DNA of 64,000 bases from Paraburkholderia hayleyella (GTDB lineage: Bacteria > Pseudomonadota > Gammaproteobacteria > Burkholderiales > Burkholderiaceae): positions 62,001 through 126,000 of the forward strand of contig NZ_QPES01000002.1 in assembly GCF_009455685.1 (NCBI RefSeq), written 5' to 3'. Positions 8,101-16,781 of the stretch are shown here, piece by piece; position 1 is the stretch's first letter; every line of letters begins with the position of its first letter. The notes below the pieces were generated by a model that saw nothing but the letters and a program-made list of their open reading frames with translations, was not told where the DNA came from and searched no databases. Made by a program: the position numbers and the translations under genes.

Positions 8101-9561
8101 ATGGCTTTAGGTCCCACTCGATTTTTTTCCTTCTCTGCTTATCCGGATCCGGTTGGCGGTTTTGACGATATTGGAACAATCGATAAGCAGATGGCGGACA
8201 CGGGGGCGCTCACTGCGCGTGCCGGCTCTGATTTGCATCTGCCGCCACTCTGTTTGCAGGCAGCGCGCACGCAGGTCTTGTTCTCCGGCCAGTTCCCACG
8301 CGTGCTGCAATATCTGTTGCCAATGCAGTGGCAGAGCCTGTATACCGCAGTCCTCAATCACCAGGCCGAGGATTTACGGCGCTTATTGCCGCAAGCCGAA
8401 ATCGGCCAGCAGGAGGGTGGGAGAGCGTTATATATCAATGGTCACCGGGCCATTGACTGGTTGACGCGCGAGCTTCCAGAAAGCCAGGTGGTGCCGTTTA
8501 TCCGCTACCTGAAGCAGTGCGCCGGGCCTGCAGGGTCTGATCCCGGCAGGCAGGCGCAGGTGCAGGCGTTGGCCAGCTACATGATGAACGGCGCTCCTTA
8601 CGCTCATGGCCGGGCCGACATTGTCCAGGCGCTATTGGGGCATGGTTGTCCCGCGGTGCTCAAAGCCAATAATGGCCGCACTACGCTGCTAGAGGCCGTG
8701 CTGAGTGGTGATGGGTCGAGCGTGAAGGTACTGGTGTGCAACGGCTCGCGCCTCGATTTGCCGGTTTTGTGCGACGGGCATCTATTGCCTCTATTTTCAT
8801 TGGCTTGCGGCTACCGCGATCATGCCGGACAGCCCGACGGCAGGCCGCTGCGAGCCTTGCTGCGAGCCGCGCTGTGGGCTAGCCTGAACCGCCGCCCGCA
8901 GCTCGCCGTGGATCGCAGACCACTTTCGCCGACGAGTGCTGCGGAGCTTTTCCCCTTTGGGCTGGCGACAGGCGAACCGGCTATCGTGGATTGGGCGGTT
9001 CTTTATCTCAGGGATGCTTTCGCCCCACTAGCCTGGCTGGACTTTTATACGGATGCCGATGCATCCGGAAAGGAGCGTCTGGCGAAGCAGTTTCTCGCCT
9101 ATGTCAAATCCAGCCGGAAGAACCAGATTGAGGTGTTCGAGAGCCTGTTCCTGATGATCCATCCCGACCATATCGGGATGACAACGCTAGCGCAATGGCA
9201 GGCCTTCGGGGAGCGTCTGAACGTACTGGAGGAAATAAATCATTGGGCGCTTGAGCAGGCGGGCAGCGCGTTGCTGGACACGTGTGCCCGCATTGCGTTT
9301 TCCTGGTGCCTGACCGTGATCGGAGCGCTCTGGGCACAGCCGCTCGGGCTGGCCGATTTCGAGGTAGCGCACAACAAAGAAAATATGATCCTGCGTACCT
9401 ATGCAATCGTGCTCAAGTTGACCGGAGGCCTGCCTGCGGCGCAGCGCGCGGCCCATCTGGCGGAGTTCCACGCGTTGCGGCAGTGGGTGATCGAGGTCCA
9501 GGTTGCGGTTGCTGAACGTTGCGCTTGCCTCGCGCACTTGCAATACCTGTTCGACGCTTAA
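8101..9561 (+). CDS. Ankyrin-repeat protein C, 486 aa, paralogue of B
   Basis: Ankyrin-like repeats lie at about residues 80-225, the best unit being NGRTTLLEAVLSGDGSSVKV. The shared post-ankyrin module is at about 276-335 (SAAELFPFGLATGE, then WLDFYTDADASGKERLAKQF). The segment HPDHIG...ERLNVLEEI (about 354-379) matches HPEKMW...RQRLNVLDEM of B. The start ATG has AGAGG 10 bases upstream. It sits 45 bp after gene B with no promoter element of its own, consistent with a two-gene operon. There is no Sec signal. Function is unknown; an interaction scaffold or translocated effector is inference from the repeats and the company it keeps. Confidence 0.8.
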   Translation: MALGPTRFFSFSAYPDPVGGFDDIGTIDKQMADTGALTARAGSDLHLPPLCLQAARTQVLFSGQFPRVLQYLLPMQWQSLYTAVLNHQAEDLRRLLPQAEIGQQEGGRALYINGHRAIDWLTRELPESQVVPFIRYLKQCAGPAGSDPGRQAQVQALASYMMNGAPYAHGRADIVQALLGHGCPAVLKANNGRTTLLEAVLSGDGSSVKVLVCNGSRLDLPVLCDGHLLPLFSLACGYRDHAGQPDGRPLRALLRAALWASLNRRPQLAVDRRPLSPTSAAELFPFGLATGEPAIVDWAVLYLRDAFAPLAWLDFYTDADASGKERLAKQFLAYVKSSRKNQIEVFESLFLMIHPDHIGMTTLAQWQAFGERLNVLEEINHWALEQAGSALLDTCARIAFSWCLTVIGALWAQPLGLADFEVAHNKENMILRTYAIVLKLTGGLPAAQRAAHLAEFHALRQWVIEVQVAVAERCACLAHLQYLFDA

Positions 9562-9680
9562 GTCCTGGCCCGCTGGCCCGCTGGCCGGGCAGCCCGCGTA
9601 TGCCGCGGTGATGAAGCTCAAGTGGAAGAGAAAAACCGCAAAAAATCCAGGACGTTTTGCCGCGCCAGGTTATTGACTGA

Positions 9681-10073
9681 GCGCTCACCGACCAGGGCGA
9701 TGATATTCAGGATTTTGAAGCTTCAGATAAAAATATAAAGTCACTGAATTTGAGTAAAAACACCATTGATTCTAATGCTGGCGCTGGGTGTGGAAAGGTG
9801 TTGGCACAAGTCTGCCCGGGCCTGGAAAGACTTTGTGTGGAGGGCACAGGGGCCGGTATTGATTTTATGGCTTCAGCTATTGATAACCTGAAACATTTAA
9901 CCGGGTTGCAGCTTTCAAAATTGACGACGGTGGAAGTCGAAAATAATAAATTCTGCTGGACCTTGAAGCAGCACGGCTGGCTAAAGCCTCGATCCCCCGC
10001 TTTTTGCAGCGCTAAAACTGTTGCACGAAGCGTTCGATGTCTGCCGCCAGCAGATTTCTGGAACGTTTCGTAA
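9681..10073 (+). pseudogene. Leucine-rich-repeat remnant
   Basis: An open stretch without a good start codon or ribosome-binding site (first usable start TTG at 9750). Its translation resembles short leucine-rich repeats: NIKSLNLSKNTI, then a 25-30 residue spacing to GLERLCVEGTG, then NLKHLTGLQLSKL. After about residue 95 the leucine pattern stops, and its last 14 bases overlap a GGAAC-N15-GTTAC element. I read it as the decayed remains of a larger LRR gene, not a working gene. Nothing else is recognisable between 9562 and 10059. Confidence 0.45.
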
Positions 10074-10084
10074 CGGCCGGTTAC
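10060..10084 (+). promoter_or_regulatory. GGAAC-N15-GTTAC element before the 70-aa ORF
   Basis: GGAAC (10060-10064) and GTTAC (10080-10084) are 15 bases apart. The flanks GGAACGTTT and GTTACATAG match other copies in both halves. It ends 105 bp before the ATG at 10190. Confidence 0.7.
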
Positions 10085-10189
10085 ATAGAAAGCATGAGAC
10101 GTCGGCATGGGCATTTTGCAAAGATGTAGCCCGTGTCCGCAGATGAATTAACGAACTGACGAACTGGATTTTTATGAGGATGACAAGCT

Positions 10190-10402
10190 ATGCCTAGCGT
10201 TCGTACCACTACCCGTGCGACGGCATCGGCAACCGGAGCAGGCAACGACGATAAGACCAAGTGTGAAAATGAACTGACGGTCCGCGCGTTTCATGAGGGA
10301 GTTGATTTCCTGCGCGTTCTGGGGAATTTTTTCAAAGACAAGAACGCGACACTGGGCGAGTTGCCGGACCTGATAACAGGCCGGGTTCAGTTGCATAAGT
10401 GA
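10190..10402 (+). CDS. Small protein, 70 aa, unknown function
   Basis: ATG at 10190 with GAGGA at 10175-10179, a 10-base spacing. The first 20 residues are Thr/Ala/Ser-rich (MPSVRTTTRATASATGAG), like the flexible N-termini of secreted effectors. The rest is a predicted helix-rich stretch (AFHEGVDFLRVLGNFFKDK). The GGAAC-N15-GTTAC element upstream supports real expression. It may instead be the surviving N-terminal piece of a longer lost gene. The stop lies 4 bp from the end of the convergent IclR gene. Confidence 0.5.
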   Translation: MPSVRTTTRATASATGAGNDDKTKCENELTVRAFHEGVDFLRVLGNFFKDKNATLGELPDLITGRVQLHK

Positions 10403-10406
10403 AGTT

Positions 10407-11375
10407 TTAAGCACCGGGTTTGTGCTTCGTCTTATCCCCTTCGCCAGCCTTGCCCGCTGTGGGCGAATAGCCTAGACGCCACGATAGTTGTTGTACCGCA
10501 GCCCGCAGCGTTTGCGTGAGTGGATCGGCCAGCCCGGGGTCGATCAGGTTGGCCGGCCCCAGCAGCGCCAGCACCAGGCAAATCTCACCGCTATGGTTGA
10601 ACACCGGCGCGCTGAGCGTACCGATGCCCGGAATCGGCTTGTTGAGCGCGTGGTCCATCCCTGCATGGCGAATGCGCGCGAGATGCTGGACATAACGCAA
10701 GCGCAACGCGGCCATCCTGGCCGGTGCAGCGGATGTCGTGGCTGCACCAGGCCCCTTCGACGCTTCAGGCTCTGCCGCAAGAAAGATCTCCTCGGGCGCC
10801 ACGCCCGCGAGGCGGCACGCATCCTGGCGCAATAAATCGCGCAACATCGTTTCTCCCAGATAGGCCGCGAAGGTGCGCCCTATCGCGGTTTTCACCAGCG
10901 ATACGACCGTTCCTACGCGCAGGCTCACGTGAACCGGCCGGACCGATTCTTCCAGACGTATCACCGTTGGACCCAATGGCCCCAGCACGGCTAACGCCAC
11001 GCTCAGGCCTGTGGCGGCCGCCAGGCTGACGATCTCGGCTTCGGCTTCGCGCGGTGGCGAGAGCCGTTGCAGGCCGATCAGCCCGAGTTCGCAAGCCAGT
11101 GGCCCGGCATTGAAGCGGCCCTGCGCATCGCGTTGCAACAGGCCGGTTTTCAGCAGACTGACCAGATGCGGGAAAGCTTTGGCGCTTGACATGCCTGCCG
11201 TGGCGGCAAGCTCGCCGAGTGTCAAAGGGGCATCGGCGGCGACCAGCGCTTGCAGGATCTGGCCCATGGTGTCGAGCGATTGCACGCCGCGCTGGGGTTT
11301 GCTGCCGGCGCGCGCGTTCGCTGCATCATGGGGCTGAAAAGAAGCATCCGGATCCGGATGTGGGAAAGAGGTCAT
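10407..11375 (-). CDS. IclR-family transcriptional regulator 1
   Basis: About 322 aa. The N-terminal winged helix-turn-helix is at about residues 30-95 (QRGVQSLDTMGQILQAL, LTLGELAATAGMSSAKAF). It is followed by the IclR effector-binding domain, with the conserved end IPGIGTLSAPVF. The frame remains open to 11501, but that would overlap the upstream regulator. The ATG at 11375 starts 33 bp after the stop of regulator 2 and fits the family length. It is clearly paralogous to regulator 2, with the same QRGVQS entry and TPGI/IPGI block. The two probably form one operon read away from the MBL/monooxygenase genes. Confidence 0.88.
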   Translation of the reverse strand: MTSFPHPDPDASFQPHDAANARAGSKPQRGVQSLDTMGQILQALVAADAPLTLGELAATAGMSSAKAFPHLVSLLKTGLLQRDAQGRFNAGPLACELGLIGLQRLSPPREAEAEIVSLAAATGLSVALAVLGPLGPTVIRLEESVRPVHVSLRVGTVVSLVKTAIGRTFAAYLGETMLRDLLRQDACRLAGVAPEEIFLAAEPEASKGPGAATTSAAPARMAALRLRYVQHLARIRHAGMDHALNKPIPGIGTLSAPVFNHSGEICLVLALLGPANLIDPGLADPLTQTLRAAVQQLSWRLGYSPTAGKAGEGDKTKHKPGA

Positions 11376-11407
11376 GGTCAGGCGATGGCAGACAGTGGCA
11401 GGTGGTT

Positions 11408-12253
11408 TTAGGCAATGGGGCGGCGTGCCGCCGCTTCCATCAGTTCCTGGTGAATGGTGCTGGCCGCGCGCTGCAACGCTTGTGCGATCCCGCCTGTCCA
11501 TTGCACCTCAAGCACCCCCGTGGCGCCAATCAGCGTGAGCGTCAGGCACAGGCGGTTGTTGGCATCCAGCACCGGCACGCACAAACTGCTGATGCCAGGC
11601 GTCGGGTTATCGACGCTGCGCTCCATGCCTCGGGCGCGGATTGCCGTGAGCGCGGCTTCGAACGCGGGCCGTCCCGCGCTGGTGGCTAGTTCGCGTCCAG
11701 TGCTACCCGACTGGTGCGTCCACATCGCGTTCAAGGTCGCTGCCGGCAAAAACGCACAGAAAACCCGCCCCGTTGCTGTCATGGGCAGTGACATGACCGT
11801 GCCGACATGCAAATTGACGTGCAGCGCAAAACCCGTATGCAGATAACGCACGATGGTCGGCCCTTGCGGTCCGGCAACGCAGAGCGCGACGCTGACACCG
11901 GTGTTTTCGGCGAGCGCCATGGCATGTGGCAGGGCGGCGCGCAAGGCGGGCTGCTGCGCGAAATGCAATAGCCCTAACCGGAGCGCCATCGGCCCCGGCT
12001 CGTAACGCCCTAGCGTGTCGCGCTTGACCAGCCCAAGCCCCACGAGGCTGACCAGATAGGCATGCGCCTGAGCGGGGGCCAACTGCGCGCGGGTGGCGAG
12101 TTCGGAAAGCGTCAGCGCGCCGCGCGCCTGGGCTAGCGCATGCAATACACGCCCGCTGACTTCGACACTCTGCACCCCTCGCTGGGACTTGTTTGTCTGC
12201 GCTGGCGCAGGCTTGGAGCCTACGGACGAGTTTTTTTCGGAAGGCGAATTCAA
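11408..12253 (-). CDS. IclR-family transcriptional regulator 2
   Basis: 281 aa. The helix-turn-helix is at about residues 26-88 (QRGVQSVEVSGRVLHAL, LTLSELATRAQLAPAQAHAYL). The ligand domain ends in TPGISSLCVPVLD. IclR regulators are dimers or tetramers that bind palindromes and respond to small aromatic or acid ligands. The gene is divergent from the MBL-fold gene across 320 bp containing a perfect 25-bp-arm inverted repeat, which is the obvious operator candidate. The paralogous regulator lies 33 bp downstream. The ligand is probably the substrate or product of the adjacent monooxygenase, by inference from context. Confidence 0.9.
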   Translation of the reverse strand: MNSPSEKNSSVGSKPAPAQTNKSQRGVQSVEVSGRVLHALAQARGALTLSELATRAQLAPAQAHAYLVSLVGLGLVKRDTLGRYEPGPMALRLGLLHFAQQPALRAALPHAMALAENTGVSVALCVAGPQGPTIVRYLHTGFALHVNLHVGTVMSLPMTATGRVFCAFLPAATLNAMWTHQSGSTGRELATSAGRPAFEAALTAIRARGMERSVDNPTPGISSLCVPVLDANNRLCLTLTLIGATGVLEVQWTGGIAQALQRAASTIHQELMEAAARRPIA

Positions 12254-12321
12254 CGGGCTGGGTCTCAGGAAAAAAAGCCATGTTAAACGAATGCCGGAGA
12301 CTCGCAGTCGTCTATTTTCAT

Positions 12322-12373
12322 CGCAAAAATTTAGTCAATGGCTAAAAATTTAGCCATTGACTAAATTTTTGCG
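12322..12373. promoter_or_regulatory. Perfect 25-bp inverted repeat, likely IclR operator
   Basis: The left arm 12322-12346 and right arm 12349-12373 are perfectly complementary over 25 bp around a central AA. The core TTAGTCAATGGCTAA occurs once on each strand, giving two adjoining inverted half-operators. It lies 69 bp upstream of regulator 2 and 200 bp upstream of the MBL gene. AT-rich palindromes in divergent IclR promoters are typical operators. The rest of 12254-12573 shows nothing else distinct. Confidence 0.75.
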
Positions 12374-12573
12374 CTTCCCGTAAGATGGCCTACCCTGAGC
12401 CGCCGATGGCGGCAAGCAGGCTTCAAACGACGGGGCGAGAGCGGTTGTCCGCCTGGCTGCGCGTGCCTCATGAAAGGGGACGCAAAGTAGCGCAAGGTGG
12501 CGCGCCCCTGATTCATCTCCACACTATTTAGTCCATCCAGACAACATTCAGACAAGCAGAAGGGAGGTTTTGC

Positions 12574-13533
12574 ATGGCCAAGGCATTCGCATCCCAGGCT
12601 GATCTTGAGCAAAAAAAGATCACATTTACCCAGCTTTCCGCCAACGCCTATGCCTACACGGCAGAGGGCGATCCCAACTCCGGCGTCATCATCGGCGACG
12701 ACAGCGTGCTGGTGGTCGACACCACCGCCACGCCCGCGATGGCACAAGACCTGATCGCGCATATCCGCCGCGTCACCGACAAGCCGATCAAGCATGTGGT
12801 GCTGTCGCATTACCACGCCGTGCGTGTGCTGGGCGCGTCAGCGTATCTGGCCGAAGGCGCGCAGCAGGTGATCGCCAGCCGTGGCACCTACGAGATGATC
12901 GTCGAGCGCGGCGAAGCCGATATGCGCTCGGAGATCGAACGTTTTCCGCGTCTCTTCGCCGGGGTCGAAAGCGTGCCTGGCCTGACTTGGCCCACGTTGG
13001 TCTTCGAGCGCGAAATCACGCTGTTTCTCGGCCGGCTCGAGGTGCGTATCGCGCATCTGGGCGCGGGTCATACGAAGGGCGATACGGTCGTCTGGCTGCC
13101 TGGGCAAAAGGTGCTGTTTTCCGGCGATCTGGTCGAATACGACGCCGCCTGTTATTGCGGCGATGCGCAACTGGAGCAATGGCCGCGCACGCTCGAAGCG
13201 TTGCGTGCGCTGGACGCGCAGCAACTGGTGCCAGGCCGTGGCCCGGCGCTACGGACGCCCGCCGAGGTCAGGAAGGGGCTCGATTACACCCGTGATTTCG
13301 TCACGACGCTGCTCCAGCGGGGGCGCGAAGCGGTGGCGCAAAAGCTCGACCTGAAAGCCGCGATGGCCCACACCCGCGCGGCGATGGATGCTCAATTCGG
13401 CCACGTGTTCATCTATGAACATTGCTTGCCGTTCGATGTCTCGCGGGCCTACGACGAAGCCAGCGGCATCACGCATCCGCGCATCTGGACCGCGCAGCGC
13501 GACAAGGAGATGTGGGCCGCCTTGCAGGCCTGA
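12574..13533 (+). CDS. MBL-fold metallo-hydrolase-like protein, 319 aa
   Basis: Metallo-beta-lactamase fold. The first metal loop reads SHYHAVRVLGA (about residues 78-88) in place of the usual HxHxDH, so the Asp and second His of one zinc site are missing. The later ligands remain: GAGHTKGDT (about 165-173) and FSGDLVE (about 181-187). The hydrolysed substrate is unknown. The start ATG is preceded by AGAAGGGAGG, about 8 bases away. It faces the IclR pair and precedes the FAD monooxygenase by 86 bp on the same strand. It may process the ring-hydroxylated product or an ester/lactone intermediate, which is inference from context. Confidence 0.85.
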   Translation: MAKAFASQADLEQKKITFTQLSANAYAYTAEGDPNSGVIIGDDSVLVVDTTATPAMAQDLIAHIRRVTDKPIKHVVLSHYHAVRVLGASAYLAEGAQQVIASRGTYEMIVERGEADMRSEIERFPRLFAGVESVPGLTWPTLVFEREITLFLGRLEVRIAHLGAGHTKGDTVVWLPGQKVLFSGDLVEYDAACYCGDAQLEQWPRTLEALRALDAQQLVPGRGPALRTPAEVRKGLDYTRDFVTTLLQRGREAVAQKLDLKAAMAHTRAAMDAQFGHVFIYEHCLPFDVSRAYDEASGITHPRIWTAQRDKEMWAALQA

Positions 13534-13619
13534 ATGGCTCCTGCCCATCCTTGCGTGACATCCGGGCCTGGCCTGGGCTCAGGTGTTCGGCGATGCCTCC
13601 ATTCCAGGGTCCTCATCCC

Positions 13620-15431
13620 ATGAAACCCGATTACCCGTCGTTGCGATTTGCGTACCAGCCGTGCCGTGAACAACAAGCCGCGCCAGGCGCGCAAACGGCT
13701 GAGCCGTATCCGGTCATCGTGGTCGGGGCCGGGCCAGTGGGGCTGGCGACGGCGCTGGATCTGGCGCGCCAGGGCGTACCCGTGCTGCTGCTGGATGAAG
13801 GCGATGCGCTCTCGAGCGGCTCGCGGGCAATCTGTTTTGCGCGGCGCACGCTCGATATCTTCGATCGTCTCGGATGCGGCCAGCGCATGGTGGACAAAGG
13901 CGTGAGCTGGAATCTCGGCAAGGTGTTCGTGCGCGACGAACTGGTATACGCCTTCGACCTGTTGCCCGAGGCGGGCCATCGGCGTCCGGCGTTTATCAAT
14001 TTGCAGCAGTACTACGTCGAAGGCTATCTGCTCGAATGCGCCGAGGCGCGGCCTGAGATTGAGATTCGCTGGGGGCACAAGGTGAGCGGCATCGAGCCGC
14101 AGCACGCGACACAGCACGCCCCCGCGTGCGTGCACCTCGTGGTGACGACGCCGGATGACGACACGTACACGCTGCGCGGCCGCTATGTGGTTGCGGCTGA
14201 CGGCTCGCGCAGCACGGTGCGTCGGCTGCTGGGGCTCGATAGCGTGGGCCGTACGTTCCATGACCGTTTCCTGATCGCCGATGTGCGAATGGACGCGCCG
14301 TTTCCGGCGGAGCGCTGGTTCTGGTTCGATCCGCCGTTTCATCCGAATCAGTCGGTGCTGTTGCATCGCCAGGCGGACAACGTCTGGCGCATTGATTTTC
14401 AACTGGGCTGGGAGGCGGACCCGGTGCTGGAAAAAACTCCGGAACGCGTCCTGCCGCGCGTGCGAGCGTTGCTTGGGGCACAGGCGCAGTTCGAGTTGCA
14501 GTGGGTCAGCGTGTACACCTTCGCCTGCCAGCGGATGGCGCGCTTTCGCCACGGCAATGTGCTGTTCGCGGGTGATGCCGCGCATGGGGTATCGCCGTTC
14601 GGCGCACGGGGCGCCAATAGCGGTGTGCAGGACGCCGAAAACCTCGCGTGGAAGCTGGCGCTGGTGCTGACCGGGCACGCCAGCGAGGCGTTGCTCGACA
14701 GCTATGCCAGCGAACGTGAGTTCGCTGCCGATGAAAACATTCGTCATTCGACGCGTGCCACCGATTTCATCACGCCGAAGAGCGCGGTGAGCCGGGTGTT
14801 CCGCGACGCGGTCCTGACGCTGGCACGCGAGCTGCCGTTTGCGCGGCAACTGGTGAATAGCGGACGGCTGTCGCTGCCCGCGGTGCTGCATGACTCCGTG
14901 TTGAATACGGCGGATGAGGCCTGTTTCGCGGGCGCGCTGTGTCCCGGGGCGCCCTGCTGCGATGCGCCGGTGCTGGCCGCAGGCGCGCCGGACTGGTTGC
15001 TCGGGCAGATGGGCGGACACTTCACGGTGCTGCTGTTCAGCGGGCCACAAGGCCTGGAGCAGGAGCAGCAGGCGGCATGGGAGGCACTGGAGACGCGTCT
15101 GATGCGGCATCAGCCACAACTGCCACAACTGCCACAACTGCCGTTGCGGCGTGTGCGGCTGGTCATGGCAGCGGGCCCGATGGTTCCTGACACTGCTGAG
15201 ATCGCTGGGACCGCTGAGACTGCTCGCGCCTCGGGCGATTCCGGTGCGCTCACGCTCTACGACGTCGAAGGGCTCGCGGCCTTGCGTTACGATGCACGGC
15301 CTGGCACGGTGTATCTCGTGCGCCCGGACCAGCATGTTTGTGCCCGCTGGCGTCAGCTCGACACGGCAGCCATGGCACAGGCGTTACGGTGTATCGTGCA
15401 GCCGCAGCCCACGTCCGATAGCACGAGATAG
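13620..15431 (+). CDS. FAD-dependent monooxygenase, PheA/TfdB/MhpA type
   Basis: About 603 aa from the ATG at 13620; the frame is open earlier, but without homology. The FAD-binding GxGxxG is in VIVVGAGPVGLATALDLA (about 36-53). The second FAD motif is LFAGDAAHGVSPFGARGANSG (about 315-335, GD binding ribityl/phosphate). The C-terminal third is the thioredoxin-like domain of phenol hydroxylase-type enzymes. Such enzymes hydroxylate an aromatic ring using NAD(P)H and O2. The closest functional class is 3-(3-hydroxyphenyl)propionate or similar hydroxylases; the exact substrate is unknown. Residues near 500-508 are a Pro-Gln-Leu tandem repeat from a 9-bp unit. It is likely co-transcribed with the MBL gene under IclR control. 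Confidence 0.88.
   Translation: MKPDYPSLRFAYQPCREQQAAPGAQTAEPYPVIVVGAGPVGLATALDLARQGVPVLLLDEGDALSSGSRAICFARRTLDIFDRLGCGQRMVDKGVSWNLGKVFVRDELVYAFDLLPEAGHRRPAFINLQQYYVEGYLLECAEARPEIEIRWGHKVSGIEPQHATQHAPACVHLVVTTPDDDTYTLRGRYVVAADGSRSTVRRLLGLDSVGRTFHDRFLIADVRMDAPFPAERWFWFDPPFHPNQSVLLHRQADNVWRIDFQLGWEADPVLEKTPERVLPRVRALLGAQAQFELQWVSVYTFACQRMARFRHGNVLFAGDAAHGVSPFGARGANSGVQDAENLAWKLALVLTGHASEALLDSYASEREFAADENIRHSTRATDFITPKSAVSRVFRDAVLTLARELPFARQLVNSGRLSLPAVLHDSVLNTADEACFAGALCPGAPCCDAPVLAAGAPDWLLGQMGGHFTVLLFSGPQGLEQEQQAAWEALETRLMRHQPQLPQLPQLPLRRVRLVMAAGPMVPDTAEIAGTAETARASGDSGALTLYDVEGLAALRYDARPGTVYLVRPDQHVCARWRQLDTAAMAQALRCIVQPQPTSDSTR
15114..15140. repeat. 9-bp tandem repeat (CCACAACTG)3 in the monooxygenase gene
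   Basis: Three perfect copies of CCACAACTG at 15114-15122, 15123-15131 and 15132-15140, encoding a Pro-Gln-Leu repeat in a surface-type linker of the C-terminal domain. Confidence 0.9.
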
Positions 15432-15623
15432 CGCAAGTCAGAGGGTCCCCACGGGCCGGATGAGCCGGAACAATTTGAGATTGAATGCGAATTGAATCAG
15501 CGATAGTCACTATCCGCTAAAACCGGTACGGAAACGGGTGTTACGCTGCGCCGGGCATGCTGTGGCTGATCCTGGTGTTGAGCGCTGCTTTCTGCTTTCC
15601 GTTTTCTTTTAGTCTTTTGCGTT

Positions 15624-16781
15624 ATGAAAAAATCTCCGCGCCGCTGGCGCCGTTTCGTCATCGGCGGCGTTGTGCTGCTTGGGCTGATCGGGCTTGCGCT
15701 GTTCTTTTTTGGCCGCAAGGACGCCCCCCAGTATCTGAGCGCGAGCGTCACCCGCGGCCCATTCGAGAGCGCCGTGCTGGCCACCGGCACCTTGCAGGCC
15801 TACAAGCAGGTCGATGTCGGCGCTCAAGTGTCGGGCCAGTTGAAATCGCTCAAGGTGCAACTGGGCGAAACAGTCAAAAAAGACCAGTGGCTCGCCGAGA
15901 TTGACCCCGTGCTGTCGCAAAACGCGCTGCGTCAGGCGCAGGTCAGCGCCGATAGCCTGCTGGCCCAGCGCCGCGCCACAGCTGCGCAATTACGGCAGGC
16001 GGAGCTGGCCTATCGCCGCCAGCAGCAGATGCTGCCCACTGACGCCACCTCGCGCCAGGATTTCGAAAATGCCGAGGCGCAGTTCAATGTGCAGCGTGCC
16101 ACCCTCGCATCGCTCGACGCCCAGGTCAAGCAGGCGCGCATTCAGGTGGAAACGGCCCAGGCCAATCTCGGTTACACCCGGATCGTCGCCCCGATGGACG
16201 GCGAAGTCGTGGCCATCGTCACCCAGGAAGGCCAGACCGTGATTGCGCAGCAGCAAGCGCCCGTCATTCTCAAGCTGGCCGATCTCGACACCATGACCGT
16301 CAAGGCGCAGGTTTCCGAAGCCGATGTGATTCGCGTGAAGCCCGGGCAGGCGGTGTATTTCACGATTCTCGGTGAAGCCGATAAACGCTATCACGGCAAG
16401 CTGCGCGCCATCGAACCCGCGCCGCAGAGTTTCGCCGAGGCCCAGAACAGCCTGAGCGGCGCCACGCGTAGCAATACGGCGGTGTTTTACAACGCGCTCT
16501 TTGAAGTGCCGAACCCCGGCCACCTGCTGCGCATCGCCATGACTGCCCAGGTGAGCATCGTGCAGGCCACCGCGCAGCAGGCGCTGAGCATGCCGGTGGC
16601 GGCGCTCGGGGCCAAGGATAAAAACGGTGCCTACGCGGTGCGGGTGATCGGCGCGAACGGCGAGGTGCAAACGCGGGCGGTCCGCACGGGCCTCAATAAC
16701 AACGTCCGGGTGCAGGTGCTGGCCGGCCTGAAAGAAGGCGAGAAGGTGGTGATTGGCGACGCCGATGCGGAGGCCAAATAA
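15624..16781 (+). CDS. macA: MacA-like periplasmic efflux adaptor
   Basis: 385 aa, membrane-fusion (HlyD/RND-adaptor) family. An N-terminal membrane anchor is at about residues 10-30 (RFVIGGVVLLGLIGLALFFF). The lipoyl half-motifs are QVDVGAQVSGQLKSLKVQLG (about 62-81) and GYTRIVAPMDGEVVAIVTQEG, with the alpha-helical hairpin between them (about 95-170). It would link the MacB-like ATPase to the outer-membrane channel for export of macrolides, peptides or lipids. Its stop overlaps the macB start (TAATG), and the outer-membrane factor follows, so this is a complete tripartite operon. No upstream regulatory site is evident. Confidence 0.92.
   Translation: MKKSPRRWRRFVIGGVVLLGLIGLALFFFGRKDAPQYLSASVTRGPFESAVLATGTLQAYKQVDVGAQVSGQLKSLKVQLGETVKKDQWLAEIDPVLSQNALRQAQVSADSLLAQRRATAAQLRQAELAYRRQQQMLPTDATSRQDFENAEAQFNVQRATLASLDAQVKQARIQVETAQANLGYTRIVAPMDGEVVAIVTQEGQTVIAQQQAPVILKLADLDTMTVKAQVSEADVIRVKPGQAVYFTILGEADKRYHGKLRAIEPAPQSFAEAQNSLSGATRSNTAVFYNALFEVPNPGHLLRIAMTAQVSIVQATAQQALSMPVAALGAKDKNGAYAVRVIGANGEVQTRAVRTGLNNNVRVQVLAGLKEGEKVVIGDADAEAK

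Noticed and set aside
13449..15335. 628-codon open frame antisense to the monooxygenase
   Set aside because: A GC-bias shadow with His/Arg/Gln-rich composition and no motif; the plus-strand gene has clear FAD motifs.
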